From contig JACPFR010000027.1 of the NCBI GenBank assembly GCA_016182905.1, forward strand, positions 1 to 64,000: DNA of 64,000 bases, in the 5' to 3' direction. The first letter of the stretch is position 1. Every line of letters begins with the position of its first letter. A program made the translations under genes and the position numbers. Below the pieces are notes generated by a model that saw only the letters and a program-made list of their open reading frames with translations, did no database searches and was not told the origin of the DNA. This document shows, in pieces, positions 41,464-49,689 of this stretch. The DNA is from Elusimicrobiota bacterium. Its GTDB lineage: Bacteria > Elusimicrobiota > Elusimicrobia > UBA1565 > UBA9628.

Positions 41464-41484
41464 GCGTTGACGGGGACGCCTCGG

Positions 41485-41964
41485 CTAATCAGTGAGCTTG
41501 ACGATGACGTCTTTCGCGTCCGGGAAGCGCGCGAGCAAGGTGGAGCGAGATCCCAGGTCGAAGTCGTCGAAGTCGAAGCCGGGGGCGACGGTGCAGCCGA
41601 CGAAGGAGAAGCCGGAGCCGGGCTCGGGCGCGGCGCCGAACCAGTGGCGGGCGGGCACGACGTGCTGGAGGCGCTGGCCGTTCTTGAAGTCCGGGCCGAG
41701 GACGACCTCGGTGACGGCGCCTTCCGGGGCGATCTGGGTCAGGCGCAGCGGGCCGCCGAGGTGGAAGTGCCACAGCTCGTCGGACTTGATGCGGTGGAGG
41801 CGGGACTTTTGCCCTTCGGGCAGGAGGAACAATATCCCCGTCGAGATCGGCCGCGAGGCGCCGCCGCGCGTGGTCATCCTTTCCGCGCTGCGGTAGGTCT
41901 CTTTGTAATAGCCGCCCTCGGGATGGGGCTCGAGGCCGAAGGCCGCGATGAGCTCCTTGTTCAA
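41485..41964 (-). CDS. Cupin-5 (DUF985-type) protein
   Basis: 159 residues. TTG 41964 overlaps the upstream acyl-CoA dehydrogenase stop and starts the conserved sequence NKELIAAFGLEPHPEGGYYK. Cupin core: TGILFLLPEGQKSRLHRIKS, DELWHFHLGGPLRL, LQHVVPARHWFGAAP and GFSFVGCTVAPGFDFDDFDL. This fits the RmlC-like family found with epimerase-type cupins of unknown function. Cytoplasmic. Translationally coupled to the dehydrogenase; role unknown. Confidence 0.85.
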   Translation of the reverse strand: MNKELIAAFGLEPHPEGGYYKETYRSAERMTTRGGASRPISTGILFLLPEGQKSRLHRIKSDELWHFHLGGPLRLTQIAPEGAVTEVVLGPDFKNGQRLQHVVPARHWFGAAPEPGSGFSFVGCTVAPGFDFDDFDLGSRSTLLARFPDAKDVIVKLTD

Positions 41965-43112
41965 CAGCCGATCGCGCGCGAGATCACGAGGCGCTGGATC
42001 TCCGACGTGCCCTCGCCGATCTGAAGGAGGCGCTGGTCGCGGTAGAAGCGCTCGACGTCGAATTCCTTCATCAGGCCGTAGCCGCCGTGGATCTGGACGG
42101 CCTCGTTGGCCACCCACTGGGCGACCTCGGAGCAGTACAGCTTCGCCATCGCGCTTTCCTTGCCGAAGGGCTTCTTTTGATCGCGAAGCCAGCACGCTTT
42201 ATACAGGAAGACGCGCGCGTGCTCGATCTTCATCGCCATGTCGGCGAGCTTGAAGGCGATGGCCTGGAAGCGCGAGAGCGGCTTGCCGAACTGGACGCGC
42301 TTCTGGGCGTAGGACAGCGCGGCCTCGTAGGCGCCCTGCGCGCAGCCGAGGCCCATCGCGGCGATGGACAGGCGGCCGGAATCCAAGGTCTTGAGCATCT
42401 GGCGCGAGCCGGTGCCGCGCTTGCCGAGTATGGCCGAATCGGGAACGACGACCTTGTCGAAATACAGCTCGGCGGTGTCGCTGGCGCGCCACATCAGCTT
42501 CTTGTGCATGCGCCTCGAGGTGAAGCCGGGCGTGCCCTTGGGCACGATGAAGCAGGTGAACTCCGGATCGCCGGCCGCGTTGCGGTCGCTGACGGCCTGC
42601 ACGATCACGCCGCCGGTCAGCTCGTTGGAGCCGTTGGTGATGAAGATCTTCGAGCCGTCGATCGTCCACGTGCCGTCGGCGTTCTTCGTCGCCTTCGTGC
42701 GCGAGCCGCGCGAGTCGCTGCCGGCGTCGGGCTCCGTGAGACCGAACGCGAACAACAGCTCGCCCGCCGCAAGGCGGGGGAGCCACTCCTTCTTCTGCGC
42801 GTCGGTGCCGAAGTAGAGGATGGGGGCCACGCCGAGGGAAACGCCCGCCGCGACCGTGGCGGCCTGGGAGCCGTCCACGCGGGCGAGCTCCTCGACGGCG
42901 ATGCAGTAGGAGGTGTAGTCGAGGCCCGAGCCGCCGAACTCCTCGGGGACGATGAGCCCGAACACGCCGAGAGCGCCCATCTGCCGCGTCAGGTCGGCGG
43001 AAAACTCCTCTTTTTCGTCGAGGTCGTGGGCGAGGGGCTTGATCTTGGCCTCCGCGAACTTGCGGACCGTGTCGCGGATGTCCTTCTGGGCGTCGCTGAG
43101 CTCGAAATCCAT
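41961..43112 (-). CDS. Acyl-CoA dehydrogenase
   Basis: 383 residues. FAD-dependent alpha,beta-dehydrogenation of acyl-CoA (fatty acid or branched-chain amino acid breakdown), passing electrons to ETF; cytoplasmic. Landmarks: FGLTEPDAGSDSRGSRTKAT (FAD/substrate loop), IDGSKIFITNGS, RVQFGKPLSRFQAIAFKLAD, VQIHGGYGLMKEF and RDQRLLQIGEGTSEIQR, with the catalytic Glu of short-chain-type enzymes in the last. Normal length. ATG 43112 has GGAG about 8 nt upstream. No ETF genes nearby. Confidence 0.95.
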   Translation of the reverse strand: MDFELSDAQKDIRDTVRKFAEAKIKPLAHDLDEKEEFSADLTRQMGALGVFGLIVPEEFGGSGLDYTSYCIAVEELARVDGSQAATVAAGVSLGVAPILYFGTDAQKKEWLPRLAAGELLFAFGLTEPDAGSDSRGSRTKATKNADGTWTIDGSKIFITNGSNELTGGVIVQAVSDRNAAGDPEFTCFIVPKGTPGFTSRRMHKKLMWRASDTAELYFDKVVVPDSAILGKRGTGSRQMLKTLDSGRLSIAAMGLGCAQGAYEAALSYAQKRVQFGKPLSRFQAIAFKLADMAMKIEHARVFLYKACWLRDQKKPFGKESAMAKLYCSEVAQWVANEAVQIHGGYGLMKEFDVERFYRDQRLLQIGEGTSEIQRLVISRAIGC

Positions 43113-43164
43113 TTGTTTTTCTCCGTGAAACGCATTGTAGCCGATTTTGTAGGATAGCCGCTGA

Positions 43165-45036
43165 ATGAAGCAAGGCGCGCACCCGCACGATAAGCCTCAT
43201 CACCCCCACTGGCCCCTCGAGACCTTGCTCTTCGCGTTCGTGTTCGCGCTCGGCTGGCGCTCGGTGCACGCCCCCGAGACCTGGATCCATCTGAAGACCG
43301 GCGCGAAGATCCTCGCCGAGCACGCCCTTCCCCGGACGGATCCCTTCGGCTACGGCGCCTCGGGCGGCGCGTGGTCGACGGACTCCTGGCTGTTCGACGT
43401 CGTCGCGGCCCGGCTCGACGCGCTCGGCGGCGTGAAGGCCGTCGTGTTCCTGAAGAGCGTCGCGGCGGCCGCCGCCTTCGCGCTCCTGCTCCCGGTCAAC
43501 CACGGCAGCCCGCTCGCGGCGGCGGCCTTGCTGGCGCTCGGCGCGTGCGCGGGCTGGGCCGGCCTCGTCGAGACGCCGGCGGTCTTCGATCTTTTGTATT
43601 TCGCGCTCTTCGTCCGCCTGCTGCGGCCCCGTCACCGCTTCCGATGGTGGCAGGGGGCGGCGGCCGCGGCGCTGACGGCGCTGTGGGCCAACACGCACGG
43701 CGCGTCGGCCCTGCTGGGGCTGTGGCTCGTCGGGCTCAAGGTGTTCAAGGCGTCCCTGCGCACCGCCGCGCGCGAGCGCCTCGGCTATTGGGCGACGCTC
43801 GCGGCCTGCGTGCTGACCCTCGCCTGGAACCCGCTCGGCTGGGCCGTGCTCGGGCGCACCTTCGCGGACGCGACCGCGGTCGCCGGCGGCTGGCCGGCGG
43901 ACTGGCTCTCCCTTTACACGTTGTTCGCGGTCGCGGGGCTGGCCTCGTCCTGGTACACGCTTCAGCAGGAGTTCGTGACGACCGTGGCGGCGACGACCGT
44001 CATCGCCCTCTCCTTCGTCCTGCCGGGCCTGCGCCCGCTGGCTGTCCTGGCGGCCTGCCCGGTCATCGCCCTCGCGCTCGGGCATTGGCTCAAGCCCCGC
44101 TCCGACACGTGGCCGCGCGTGCTGCGCTGGGCGGCGTTCGCGGGCTTGCTGCTCGCGGGCTACCATCATCTCGTGGCGGAGCCGCTCTCCCGCGTGCGCG
44201 GCTACGGCGCGCCGGCGCTGTCGGGCGCGGCGCACTACATGCAGTCCAACGGCGTGCACGGACGCATGTTCAACGAGCCGGACACGGGCGCCGAGCTGAT
44301 CGGCCTGTCCGACCGCCCCGTCTTCGTGGACGCCCGTCCCGGCGTATACCCGGCTTCGTTCAAGCGCGAGGCCGCGGCCTGGCCGCGGATGTTCCGCCAG
44401 CTCGACATGGTGTACCGCTTCGACTACGCGGTGATGCACAACCACCGAGCGGGGGCGCCGGCGCGGGTCATCGACGAGGACCCCAACTGGGTCCTCGGCT
44501 ACGCCGACGACCGGGCCCTGGTCTATCTGAAGAAGGTCGGCGAGAACGCCCTTCTCGCGCCGCGGGAGCCGCGCCTGATCGCTCCCAACCGGATGTGGCC
44601 TGACGGCCTCGATCCTTTGCTCGCCGACAAGCGCAAGGCGGGCAAGGCGCTGGAGGAGCTCGACCGCTGGCTCGTCCAGGCCCCGGACTCCGTGCAGGCC
44701 CTGATCTGGAAGGCCTACGCCCTCGGCCGCCTCGGCCTGACCGACAAGGCCGACCGCCACCTGGAGCTCGCGCGCGAACGCCCGCGCCTGCGCCGCGATC
44801 CGGAGCTGAAGGCCGCCTACGCCTTCGCGCTCGAGGCTCGCGGCCGCGCGCCGGAGGCCCGGGACGCGTATCGGTCCGCCGTCGAGTCGGCCCGCGCTCT
44901 GGGCGCGCCGGCCGTGGAGGCCGAGATCCTGCCGCGTCTGGCCGCCGTGCAGCGCAAGCTGGGCAACGAGGGAGCCGCGCGCGAGGCCGAGGCCCGGGCC
45001 AAGGCCCTGCCCGCGCCCGTCGAGCCCGAGGAATGA
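43165..45036 (+). CDS. Polytopic membrane protein with C-terminal TPR repeats
   Basis: 623 residues. About ten membrane segments between 15 and 340 (LLFAFVFALGWRSVH, FALLLPVNHGSPLAAAALLA, AALTALWANTHGASALLGLW). The periplasmic-loop phrase HLKTGAKILAEHALPRTDPF recalls PMT/ArnT-like proteins that use lipid-linked sugars, though no DxD is obvious. After LSDRPVFVDARPGVYPASFK the C-terminal 200 residues are helical repeats of TPR type (ALIWKAYALGRLGLTDKADR, YAFALEARGRAPEARDAYRS). Function unknown. ATG 43165 follows TAGGAT by 9 nt; divergent from acyl-CoA dehydrogenase. Confidence 0.8.
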   Translation: MKQGAHPHDKPHHPHWPLETLLFAFVFALGWRSVHAPETWIHLKTGAKILAEHALPRTDPFGYGASGGAWSTDSWLFDVVAARLDALGGVKAVVFLKSVAAAAAFALLLPVNHGSPLAAAALLALGACAGWAGLVETPAVFDLLYFALFVRLLRPRHRFRWWQGAAAAALTALWANTHGASALLGLWLVGLKVFKASLRTAARERLGYWATLAACVLTLAWNPLGWAVLGRTFADATAVAGGWPADWLSLYTLFAVAGLASSWYTLQQEFVTTVAATTVIALSFVLPGLRPLAVLAACPVIALALGHWLKPRSDTWPRVLRWAAFAGLLLAGYHHLVAEPLSRVRGYGAPALSGAAHYMQSNGVHGRMFNEPDTGAELIGLSDRPVFVDARPGVYPASFKREAAAWPRMFRQLDMVYRFDYAVMHNHRAGAPARVIDEDPNWVLGYADDRALVYLKKVGENALLAPREPRLIAPNRMWPDGLDPLLADKRKAGKALEELDRWLVQAPDSVQALIWKAYALGRLGLTDKADRHLELARERPRLRRDPELKAAYAFALEARGRAPEARDAYRSAVESARALGAPAVEAEILPRLAAVQRKLGNEGAAREAEARAKALPAPVEPEE

Positions 45037-45084
45037 CCTGGACAACATGCCGCGGTCCTGTTATACTCGGAACTCTATAAGAGG

Positions 45085-45798
45085 ATGAAAAGCACCTTTC
45101 TGCGCCGTCTGTCCGCGGTCCTCCTTTTGACCCTCGCCGCCGCCTGCAGCCCGCCCAAATACGCGAGCTACGAGTCGATCAACAAGGACTTCGCCGCGTC
45201 CGTCCCGTGGGGCTGGCAGGTGATGACCGACCAGCAGGACTCCGATTTCTCCCAGACGGCCTTCATCGGCCCTTTCGACCCCGATTTCTATCTCGGCGCG
45301 CCGAGCCTCAGCGTGCGCTGGTATCGCCGCTACCGCCCGCACCGCCTGACCGACGGCCGCCTGGAGCTGTATTCCGGGGCCGACGACTTCATCCGTCAGA
45401 CCCTGGCCCAGGTCTACGGCCCCGAGTACATCCTGCTCCGGCTCGACGGCAAGGTATCCTACGACGAGGAGACGAAGGCCGAGGTGATCCCGGAGGTCAC
45501 GCTCAAGCAGTCCGGCCTCAAGGCGAAGGGCTTCATCGTCGAGTCCGCGACGCCGGCCCCGGCGGCCAACAAGTGGGGCATCAGCGCCCGGGCGGGCACC
45601 GGCGAATCGTTCGTCCTGCGCAAGCATGCCTATGTCGTCGTCCCCATCGAGGACGGTTTTTACGTGCTGACCTATCCCGCGACGGAGCGGGGCTTCCCGA
45701 GCTATCTGGATAAATTCGCCGGGCTGATGGGCTCCTTCATGCCGCGCACCGCCGGCCCCGGAGGCGCGAAGATCCGGGTCCCCGGTCCCAAAGCCTGA
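45085..45798 (+). CDS. Outer-membrane-type lipoprotein of unknown function
   Basis: 237 residues; ATG preceded by AAGAGG. Lipobox LAAAC at Cys21 after a basic, hydrophobic signal. The mature protein is a PsbP/DUF-like alpha/beta fold by pattern (DFAASVPWGWQVMTDQQDSD, LSVRWYRRYRP, HAYVVVPIEDGFYVLTYPAT, LDKFAGLMGSF). Probably anchored in the outer or inner membrane facing the periplasm. Own promoter (TTATACT about 45060). Confidence 0.82.
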   Translation: MKSTFLRRLSAVLLLTLAAACSPPKYASYESINKDFAASVPWGWQVMTDQQDSDFSQTAFIGPFDPDFYLGAPSLSVRWYRRYRPHRLTDGRLELYSGADDFIRQTLAQVYGPEYILLRLDGKVSYDEETKAEVIPEVTLKQSGLKAKGFIVESATPAPAANKWGISARAGTGESFVLRKHAYVVVPIEDGFYVLTYPATERGFPSYLDKFAGLMGSFMPRTAGPGGAKIRVPGPKA

Positions 45799-45835
45799 CG
45801 CCCTTCGACCCCTGGCCCGTTCGCGGGCCCTGTGC

Positions 45836-45841
45836 TACACT
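45836..45841 (+). promoter_or_regulatory. -10 box TACACT, leaderless start of the SRPBCC gene
   Basis: TACACT, GAAACG (6 nt), ATG 45848; no Shine-Dalgarno. Confidence 0.55.
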
Positions 45842-45847
45842 GAAACG

Positions 45848-46390
45848 ATGCCGTCCGCCGAGACCCCTCGCCTTTCCACCCGCGACATCCGCCTCGTCGC
45901 GACGATCCGCGCCAAGCCGGAGCTCGTCTACCGCAGCCTGACCTCGGCCCGCGAGCTGACGCGCTGGTGGGTGCTCGGCGCCGAGACCGACGCGCGCAAC
46001 GCGGGCCGCCTGCGCATGATCTGGCCGGTCCGCCGCGCCAAGGACGGGGTCCGCTGCCCCGGGTTCGGCGAGCGGGAGGGCGTTTTCGTGGACCTCGAGC
46101 CCGCGCGCAAGGTCGCCTGGCTGTGGAAGCCGGCCCGCGGCGAGAAGGGCGCGCCCGCCCTCGCCTCGATCTTCATCCTGCCCGCCCGCGGCGGCAAGAG
46201 CGAGGTGACCTTGCTCCATGCCGGCTTCCCGTCGGACCCCGGCGCCGGCGAGCTCCGCGAGCGCTACGCGCGCGCCTGGGAGGACGGCCTCGCCAAGCTC
46301 AAGCTCTATCTCGAGACGGGGCGCACCTGCAAGCTCGAGTGCCTCGACCTCGAGGCCGTGAATATCCTCACGACGAGGTCCCGGCGATGA
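45848..46390 (+). CDS. SRPBCC (AHSA1/START-like) family protein
   Basis: 180 residues. Helix-grip fold: RDIRLVATIRAKPELVYRSL, ELTRWWVLGAETD (typical of AHSA1-type proteins), GVFVDLEPARKVAWLWKPAR, SEVTLLHAGFPSD and a final helix WEDGLAKLKLYLETG. Usually binds hydrophobic ligands or acts as a co-chaperone; ligand unknown. Cytoplasmic. The stop overlaps the rmuC start by ATGA, so the two are co-translated. Confidence 0.88.
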   Translation: MPSAETPRLSTRDIRLVATIRAKPELVYRSLTSARELTRWWVLGAETDARNAGRLRMIWPVRRAKDGVRCPGFGEREGVFVDLEPARKVAWLWKPARGEKGAPALASIFILPARGGKSEVTLLHAGFPSDPGAGELRERYARAWEDGLAKLKLYLETGRTCKLECLDLEAVNILTTRSRR

Positions 46391-47499
46391 ACGTATTGAC
46401 GATCTTGCTGGCGGTGATCTCCGGCGCGGCCGTCGCGGTCGTCATCTGTTATCTCATCTTCTTCTCCTCGCGCAAGAACGAGGACGCCGGCCGCGTCCAG
46501 ATGCGCGAGGATTTCCGCGCCCTGCTGGAGCTGGCCGAGCAGAAGTTCGAGACCGAGCGGGTCAAGCAGAAGAGCGAGCTCGACGAGAAGAAGGCGTCGG
46601 TCGAGAACACCGTGGACAAGCTGTCCGAGCGCCTGAAGAACTACGAGGAGCTCGTCCGCAAGTTCGAGGCCGACCGGGCGACCAAGTACGGCTCCCTCGA
46701 GAAGGGCCTCAAGGACGCGACCGAGCAGACCGCCAAGCTCGCCTCCTCGACCGAGGGCCTGCGCGCGCTGATGGACAACTCCCGCGCCCGCGGCCAGTGG
46801 GGCGAGCGGATGGCCGACGACATCCTGCGCGCGTCCGGGTTGGCCGACGGCGTTCAATACCGCAAGAACCGCGCCCTCGACACCGCCGCCACCCGCCCCG
46901 ACTTCACCTTCCTTCTCCCGGAGGGCAAGAAGCTCAACATGGACGTGAAGTTCCCGCTCGACAACTGGCTGAAGATGCTCCACGCCGAGGGAGACGAGGA
47001 GCGCAGCAAGCTCAAGAGGGATTTCGAGCGGGACGTCAAGAACCGGATCAAGGAGCTGCAGGGGCGCGGCTACATCAGCGTCGAGGAGGGGACCCTCGAC
47101 TACGTCCTGCTCTTCATCCCCAACGAGCAGGTCTACGGCTTCATCCAGGAGAATTATCCGGGGCTCGTGGACGAGGCGCTGGGACAAAAAGTGGTCCTGT
47201 GCTCGCCGTTCACGCTCTACGCCGTCCTCGGCGTCATCCGCCAGTCCTTCGACAACTTCCACTTCGCGCAGGCCACCCAGGAAGTCCTCAAGCTGATCTC
47301 GAGCTTCTCGGCCACCTACGAGACGTTCAAGGCGCGCTTCGTCAAGCTGGGAGAGCAGGTCGGCAAGGTGGGCGAGCTCTACCACGACATCGAGCAGACG
47401 TCCTTCAAGCGCCTCGACGCCTCCGTCGCGAAGATCGACCGCGTGCGCAAGGGCGAGGAAAAGCCCGAGGCGCCCGCCCTTCCTCCCGACCTCGGCTAG
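46387..47499 (+). CDS. rmuC: RmuC-family protein (DNA recombination)
   Basis: 370 residues. Putative nuclease-like protein limiting inversions at short inverted repeats in E. coli. N-terminal membrane anchor (LTILLAVISGAAVAVVICYL), coiled coil (about 35-140), then the PD-(D/E)xK-like RmuC domain: SRARGQWGERMADDILRASG, RPDFTFLLPEGKKLNMDVKF, YVLLFIPNEQVYGFIQEN, VVLCSPFTLYAVLGVIRQ, and a C-terminal helix pair. Normal family length. Start ATG overlaps the previous stop. Two hairpins follow the stop. Confidence 0.95.
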   Translation: MNVLTILLAVISGAAVAVVICYLIFFSSRKNEDAGRVQMREDFRALLELAEQKFETERVKQKSELDEKKASVENTVDKLSERLKNYEELVRKFEADRATKYGSLEKGLKDATEQTAKLASSTEGLRALMDNSRARGQWGERMADDILRASGLADGVQYRKNRALDTAATRPDFTFLLPEGKKLNMDVKFPLDNWLKMLHAEGDEERSKLKRDFERDVKNRIKELQGRGYISVEEGTLDYVLLFIPNEQVYGFIQENYPGLVDEALGQKVVLCSPFTLYAVLGVIRQSFDNFHFAQATQEVLKLISSFSATYETFKARFVKLGEQVGKVGELYHDIEQTSFKRLDASVAKIDRVRKGEEKPEAPALPPDLG

Positions 47500-47553
47500 G
47501 TCCGGCCGCGAGCGGCCGGACACAACTGCTTTAGAGGAAGGCCTTTAGCAGTT
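47500..47553. terminator. Pair of hairpins between rmuC and the beta-barrel gene
   Basis: GTCCGGCCGC (47500-47509) pairs with GCGGCCGGAC (47512-47521). AACTGCT (47524-47530) pairs with AGCAGTT (47547-47553), the latter overlapping the convergent gene's stop codon. A GCCTTTAGCAG stretch but no clean T run. Likely stops transcription from both sides. Confidence 0.6.
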
Positions 47554-48757
47554 AGTAGTTGTAGGCGAACCCGACCATGTGGGACTGGAGCGTGTAGCTC
47601 GTCTTGAAGAACTTCTCGTACTTCTGGTTCGAGCGCGCGGTCGCGATCGTCGAGTTGACGAGCAGCTTGAAGCCGCGGCCGACGGGCACGGCCAGGTCGA
47701 AGAGGAAGTTGTCCTGGTTGAGGACCATCGTGTCGCCGAGGTAGGTCCCGCCGGGGTCCTGCGCGAGGCGCGAGAGGTACTCCCGGCGCGTGTTGAGGTA
47801 GGCGAGCGCCAGCTCGACCTTACGGGCCCCGAGCGTGAAGGTCGCGCGCGGCTGCAGCGACATCTCCTCGTAGGAGTAGTAGTCGCCGGTGTAGCGCGCC
47901 GTCTGGGCGTCGTAATGGTTCTGCGTGCTGTCCAGGCGCGTCCAGGAGCCCTGCATGTCGACGTAGACGCCGCTCTCCTCCCCCAGGCGCCAGCCGCGGC
48001 CGAGCCCGACGGCCACGGTCTTGAGCTGGTCGGCGCGGCGCTCCGCGGAGAGGGAGCCCGTCGGCTGGACGAGGTTCTGCTCGGGATAGCGGCGATCGGT
48101 CCAATTGACGGACAGGCGCGTCTTCACGCCGGGTATCGCGAACGGGAAGGCCGCCGTCCCGGTCCAGGACAGGTTGTTGGTGTCGAGCGTGCGGCCCGAG
48201 GCCTGCTCGCGTCCCAGGCCCTGGCCTTTGACGGTGGACTCGAGCGAGCGGTAGTTCGGGAACTCGATGCGGTACCAGTCGACCGACGCGCCAACGGTGA
48301 CGGCCTCGGCGACGGCGTACTCGGCCTCGAGGCCGAGCGAGGGCTTGCGGTAGTCGAACAGGCCCTTGCCCCATTTCTCGTCGGCGGTCTCGCGCAGGAA
48401 CTCCCAGCGATAGCCCGCCAGGGGCTTGAGCTTGAGGTTGCCGCGGCGCCAGACGCCTTTGACGCGCAGCGAATGGCTCATCGAGTCCTGGAACAGCTGG
48501 CCGCCGCTGCCGAGGTCGGCGATGGATTTGGTGCCCTGGTAGGCGAAGGCGTAGGTCGGGATCAGGCCCCAGGCCTCGGAGAACTTCAAGGCCGGCGTGG
48601 CCTGCAGGCTGGCGTTCCCGTTCCACGAGGTGGACTTGCCGTCCTGCAAGGTCTGCCCCAGCAGGAAGGTGCCGCCGAGGACGGGGATGAGCTCGACGGC
48701 GCGCGCCGGTCCCGCCGCGAGCAGCGCGGCCGCCAATAGGAGGTGGGGGCGTGTCAT
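47552..48757 (-). CDS. Outer-membrane beta-barrel protein
   Basis: 401 residues; ATG 48757 overlaps the previous stop (ATGA). Signal peptide HLLLAAALLAAGPARA. The mature part is alternating amphipathic strands throughout (TPALKFSEAWGLIPTYAFAY, LSWTGTAAFPFAIPGVKTRL, LQPRATFTLGARKVELALAY) and ends QSHMVGFAYNY with a terminal aromatic, as outer-membrane barrels do. Porin or secretion-associated; substrate unknown. Last gene of the surface operon 47552-55882. Confidence 0.82.
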   Translation of the reverse strand: MTRPHLLLAAALLAAGPARAVELIPVLGGTFLLGQTLQDGKSTSWNGNASLQATPALKFSEAWGLIPTYAFAYQGTKSIADLGSGGQLFQDSMSHSLRVKGVWRRGNLKLKPLAGYRWEFLRETADEKWGKGLFDYRKPSLGLEAEYAVAEAVTVGASVDWYRIEFPNYRSLESTVKGQGLGREQASGRTLDTNNLSWTGTAAFPFAIPGVKTRLSVNWTDRRYPEQNLVQPTGSLSAERRADQLKTVAVGLGRGWRLGEESGVYVDMQGSWTRLDSTQNHYDAQTARYTGDYYSYEEMSLQPRATFTLGARKVELALAYLNTRREYLSRLAQDPGGTYLGDTMVLNQDNFLFDLAVPVGRGFKLLVNSTIATARSNQKYEKFFKTSYTLQSHMVGFAYNY

Positions 48758-49689
48758 CTCTCGCGGGGTCCTTTTTCGCCGCTCGGCGTGCCGAAGCGGT
48801 AGGTGATCGCGAAGAGATGCGAGCCCGCGATGTCCCCGCCGGGGCCGAAGGCGTAATCGGCCTCGACGGGCCCGAAGCGGCCGCCCACGCCGGCCTTGAG
48901 GCCGGAGAAGCGTCCCGCGTCGGGAGTCTTGGTGTTGATGCCTGCGCGGAAAGCCACGGAATTGTTCTCGCCCGAGAGGCGGGCGCGGTACTCGCCGCCG
49001 AGGGCGACGTAGAAAGGGGAGTAGGCGGGGGCGACGAGGTCGGCCGCGACGTTCCAGCCCGGGCTCGGACGCCAGGCGCCGCCGAAGGCCGCGCGGGCGG
49101 GCAGGGGGTCCGACTGCGTCTCGTACTTGAGCCCGCCGCCGAGGTTGTGGCCGGAGACGCCGACCGCCCAGTCGTCGTCGAGGTCGTACTGGCCGCCGAC
49201 GTCGAAGGCGGTCGTCTTCGCCGTGGTCACGATCTTCGACTCGACGCGCTTGACCGTCGCGGCCAGGCGGATCTTGTCGCCGGCGGTCGTGCCGTAGCTC
49301 AGGGCGTAGACCGTGTCGCCGGGGCCGAAGCCGCCGGTGACCGCGCCGGCGTCGTCGCGGCCCTCGAGGGTCCCGTAGCCGAGGTGGCGGTACGCCAGGC
49401 CGAAGCGGTGCTTGCCGAACGCCCCGCCGTAGGCCAGATGGTCGGCGCCGATGCCGTTGCCGAGGATCGAGTGGGTGAAGTACGCCTCGTGGGCCGAGAT
49501 GGCGGAGAGCGCGGCTGGGTTCGTCGTCAGCGCGCCCGCGCCCGAGGCGCAGGCCTGGCCGGCGTCGCCCATGCCCGCGGCGCGGGCGTCGGGCTGGGTA
49601 TTGAGGAACTCGGCCGTCGAATTGCGTCCCGCCGCCCGGGCCGGGAGGGCCGGGAGGACGAGCAGGACGGCGAGGGCGAGGAGCCTCAT
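48754..49689 (-). CDS. PorV/PorQ-like outer-membrane protein
   Basis: 311 residues; ATG 49689 overlaps the upstream stop. Signal peptide MRLLALAVLLVLPALPARA. The N-terminal signature TAEFLNTQPDARAAGMGDAG, followed by GALTTNPAALSAI, is the hallmark of the PorV/PorQ (UPF0164-like) barrel family, whose Bacteroidota members act in type IX secretion. Ends with a barrel strand (SHLFAITYRFG). Downstream of a gene whose product carries a FlgD/T9SS-like C-terminal domain, suggesting a secretion partner. Confidence 0.88.
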   Translation of the reverse strand: MRLLALAVLLVLPALPARAAGRNSTAEFLNTQPDARAAGMGDAGQACASGAGALTTNPAALSAISAHEAYFTHSILGNGIGADHLAYGGAFGKHRFGLAYRHLGYGTLEGRDDAGAVTGGFGPGDTVYALSYGTTAGDKIRLAATVKRVESKIVTTAKTTAFDVGGQYDLDDDWAVGVSGHNLGGGLKYETQSDPLPARAAFGGAWRPSPGWNVAADLVAPAYSPFYVALGGEYRARLSGENNSVAFRAGINTKTPDAGRFSGLKAGVGGRFGPVEADYAFGPGGDIAGSHLFAITYRFGTPSGEKGPRER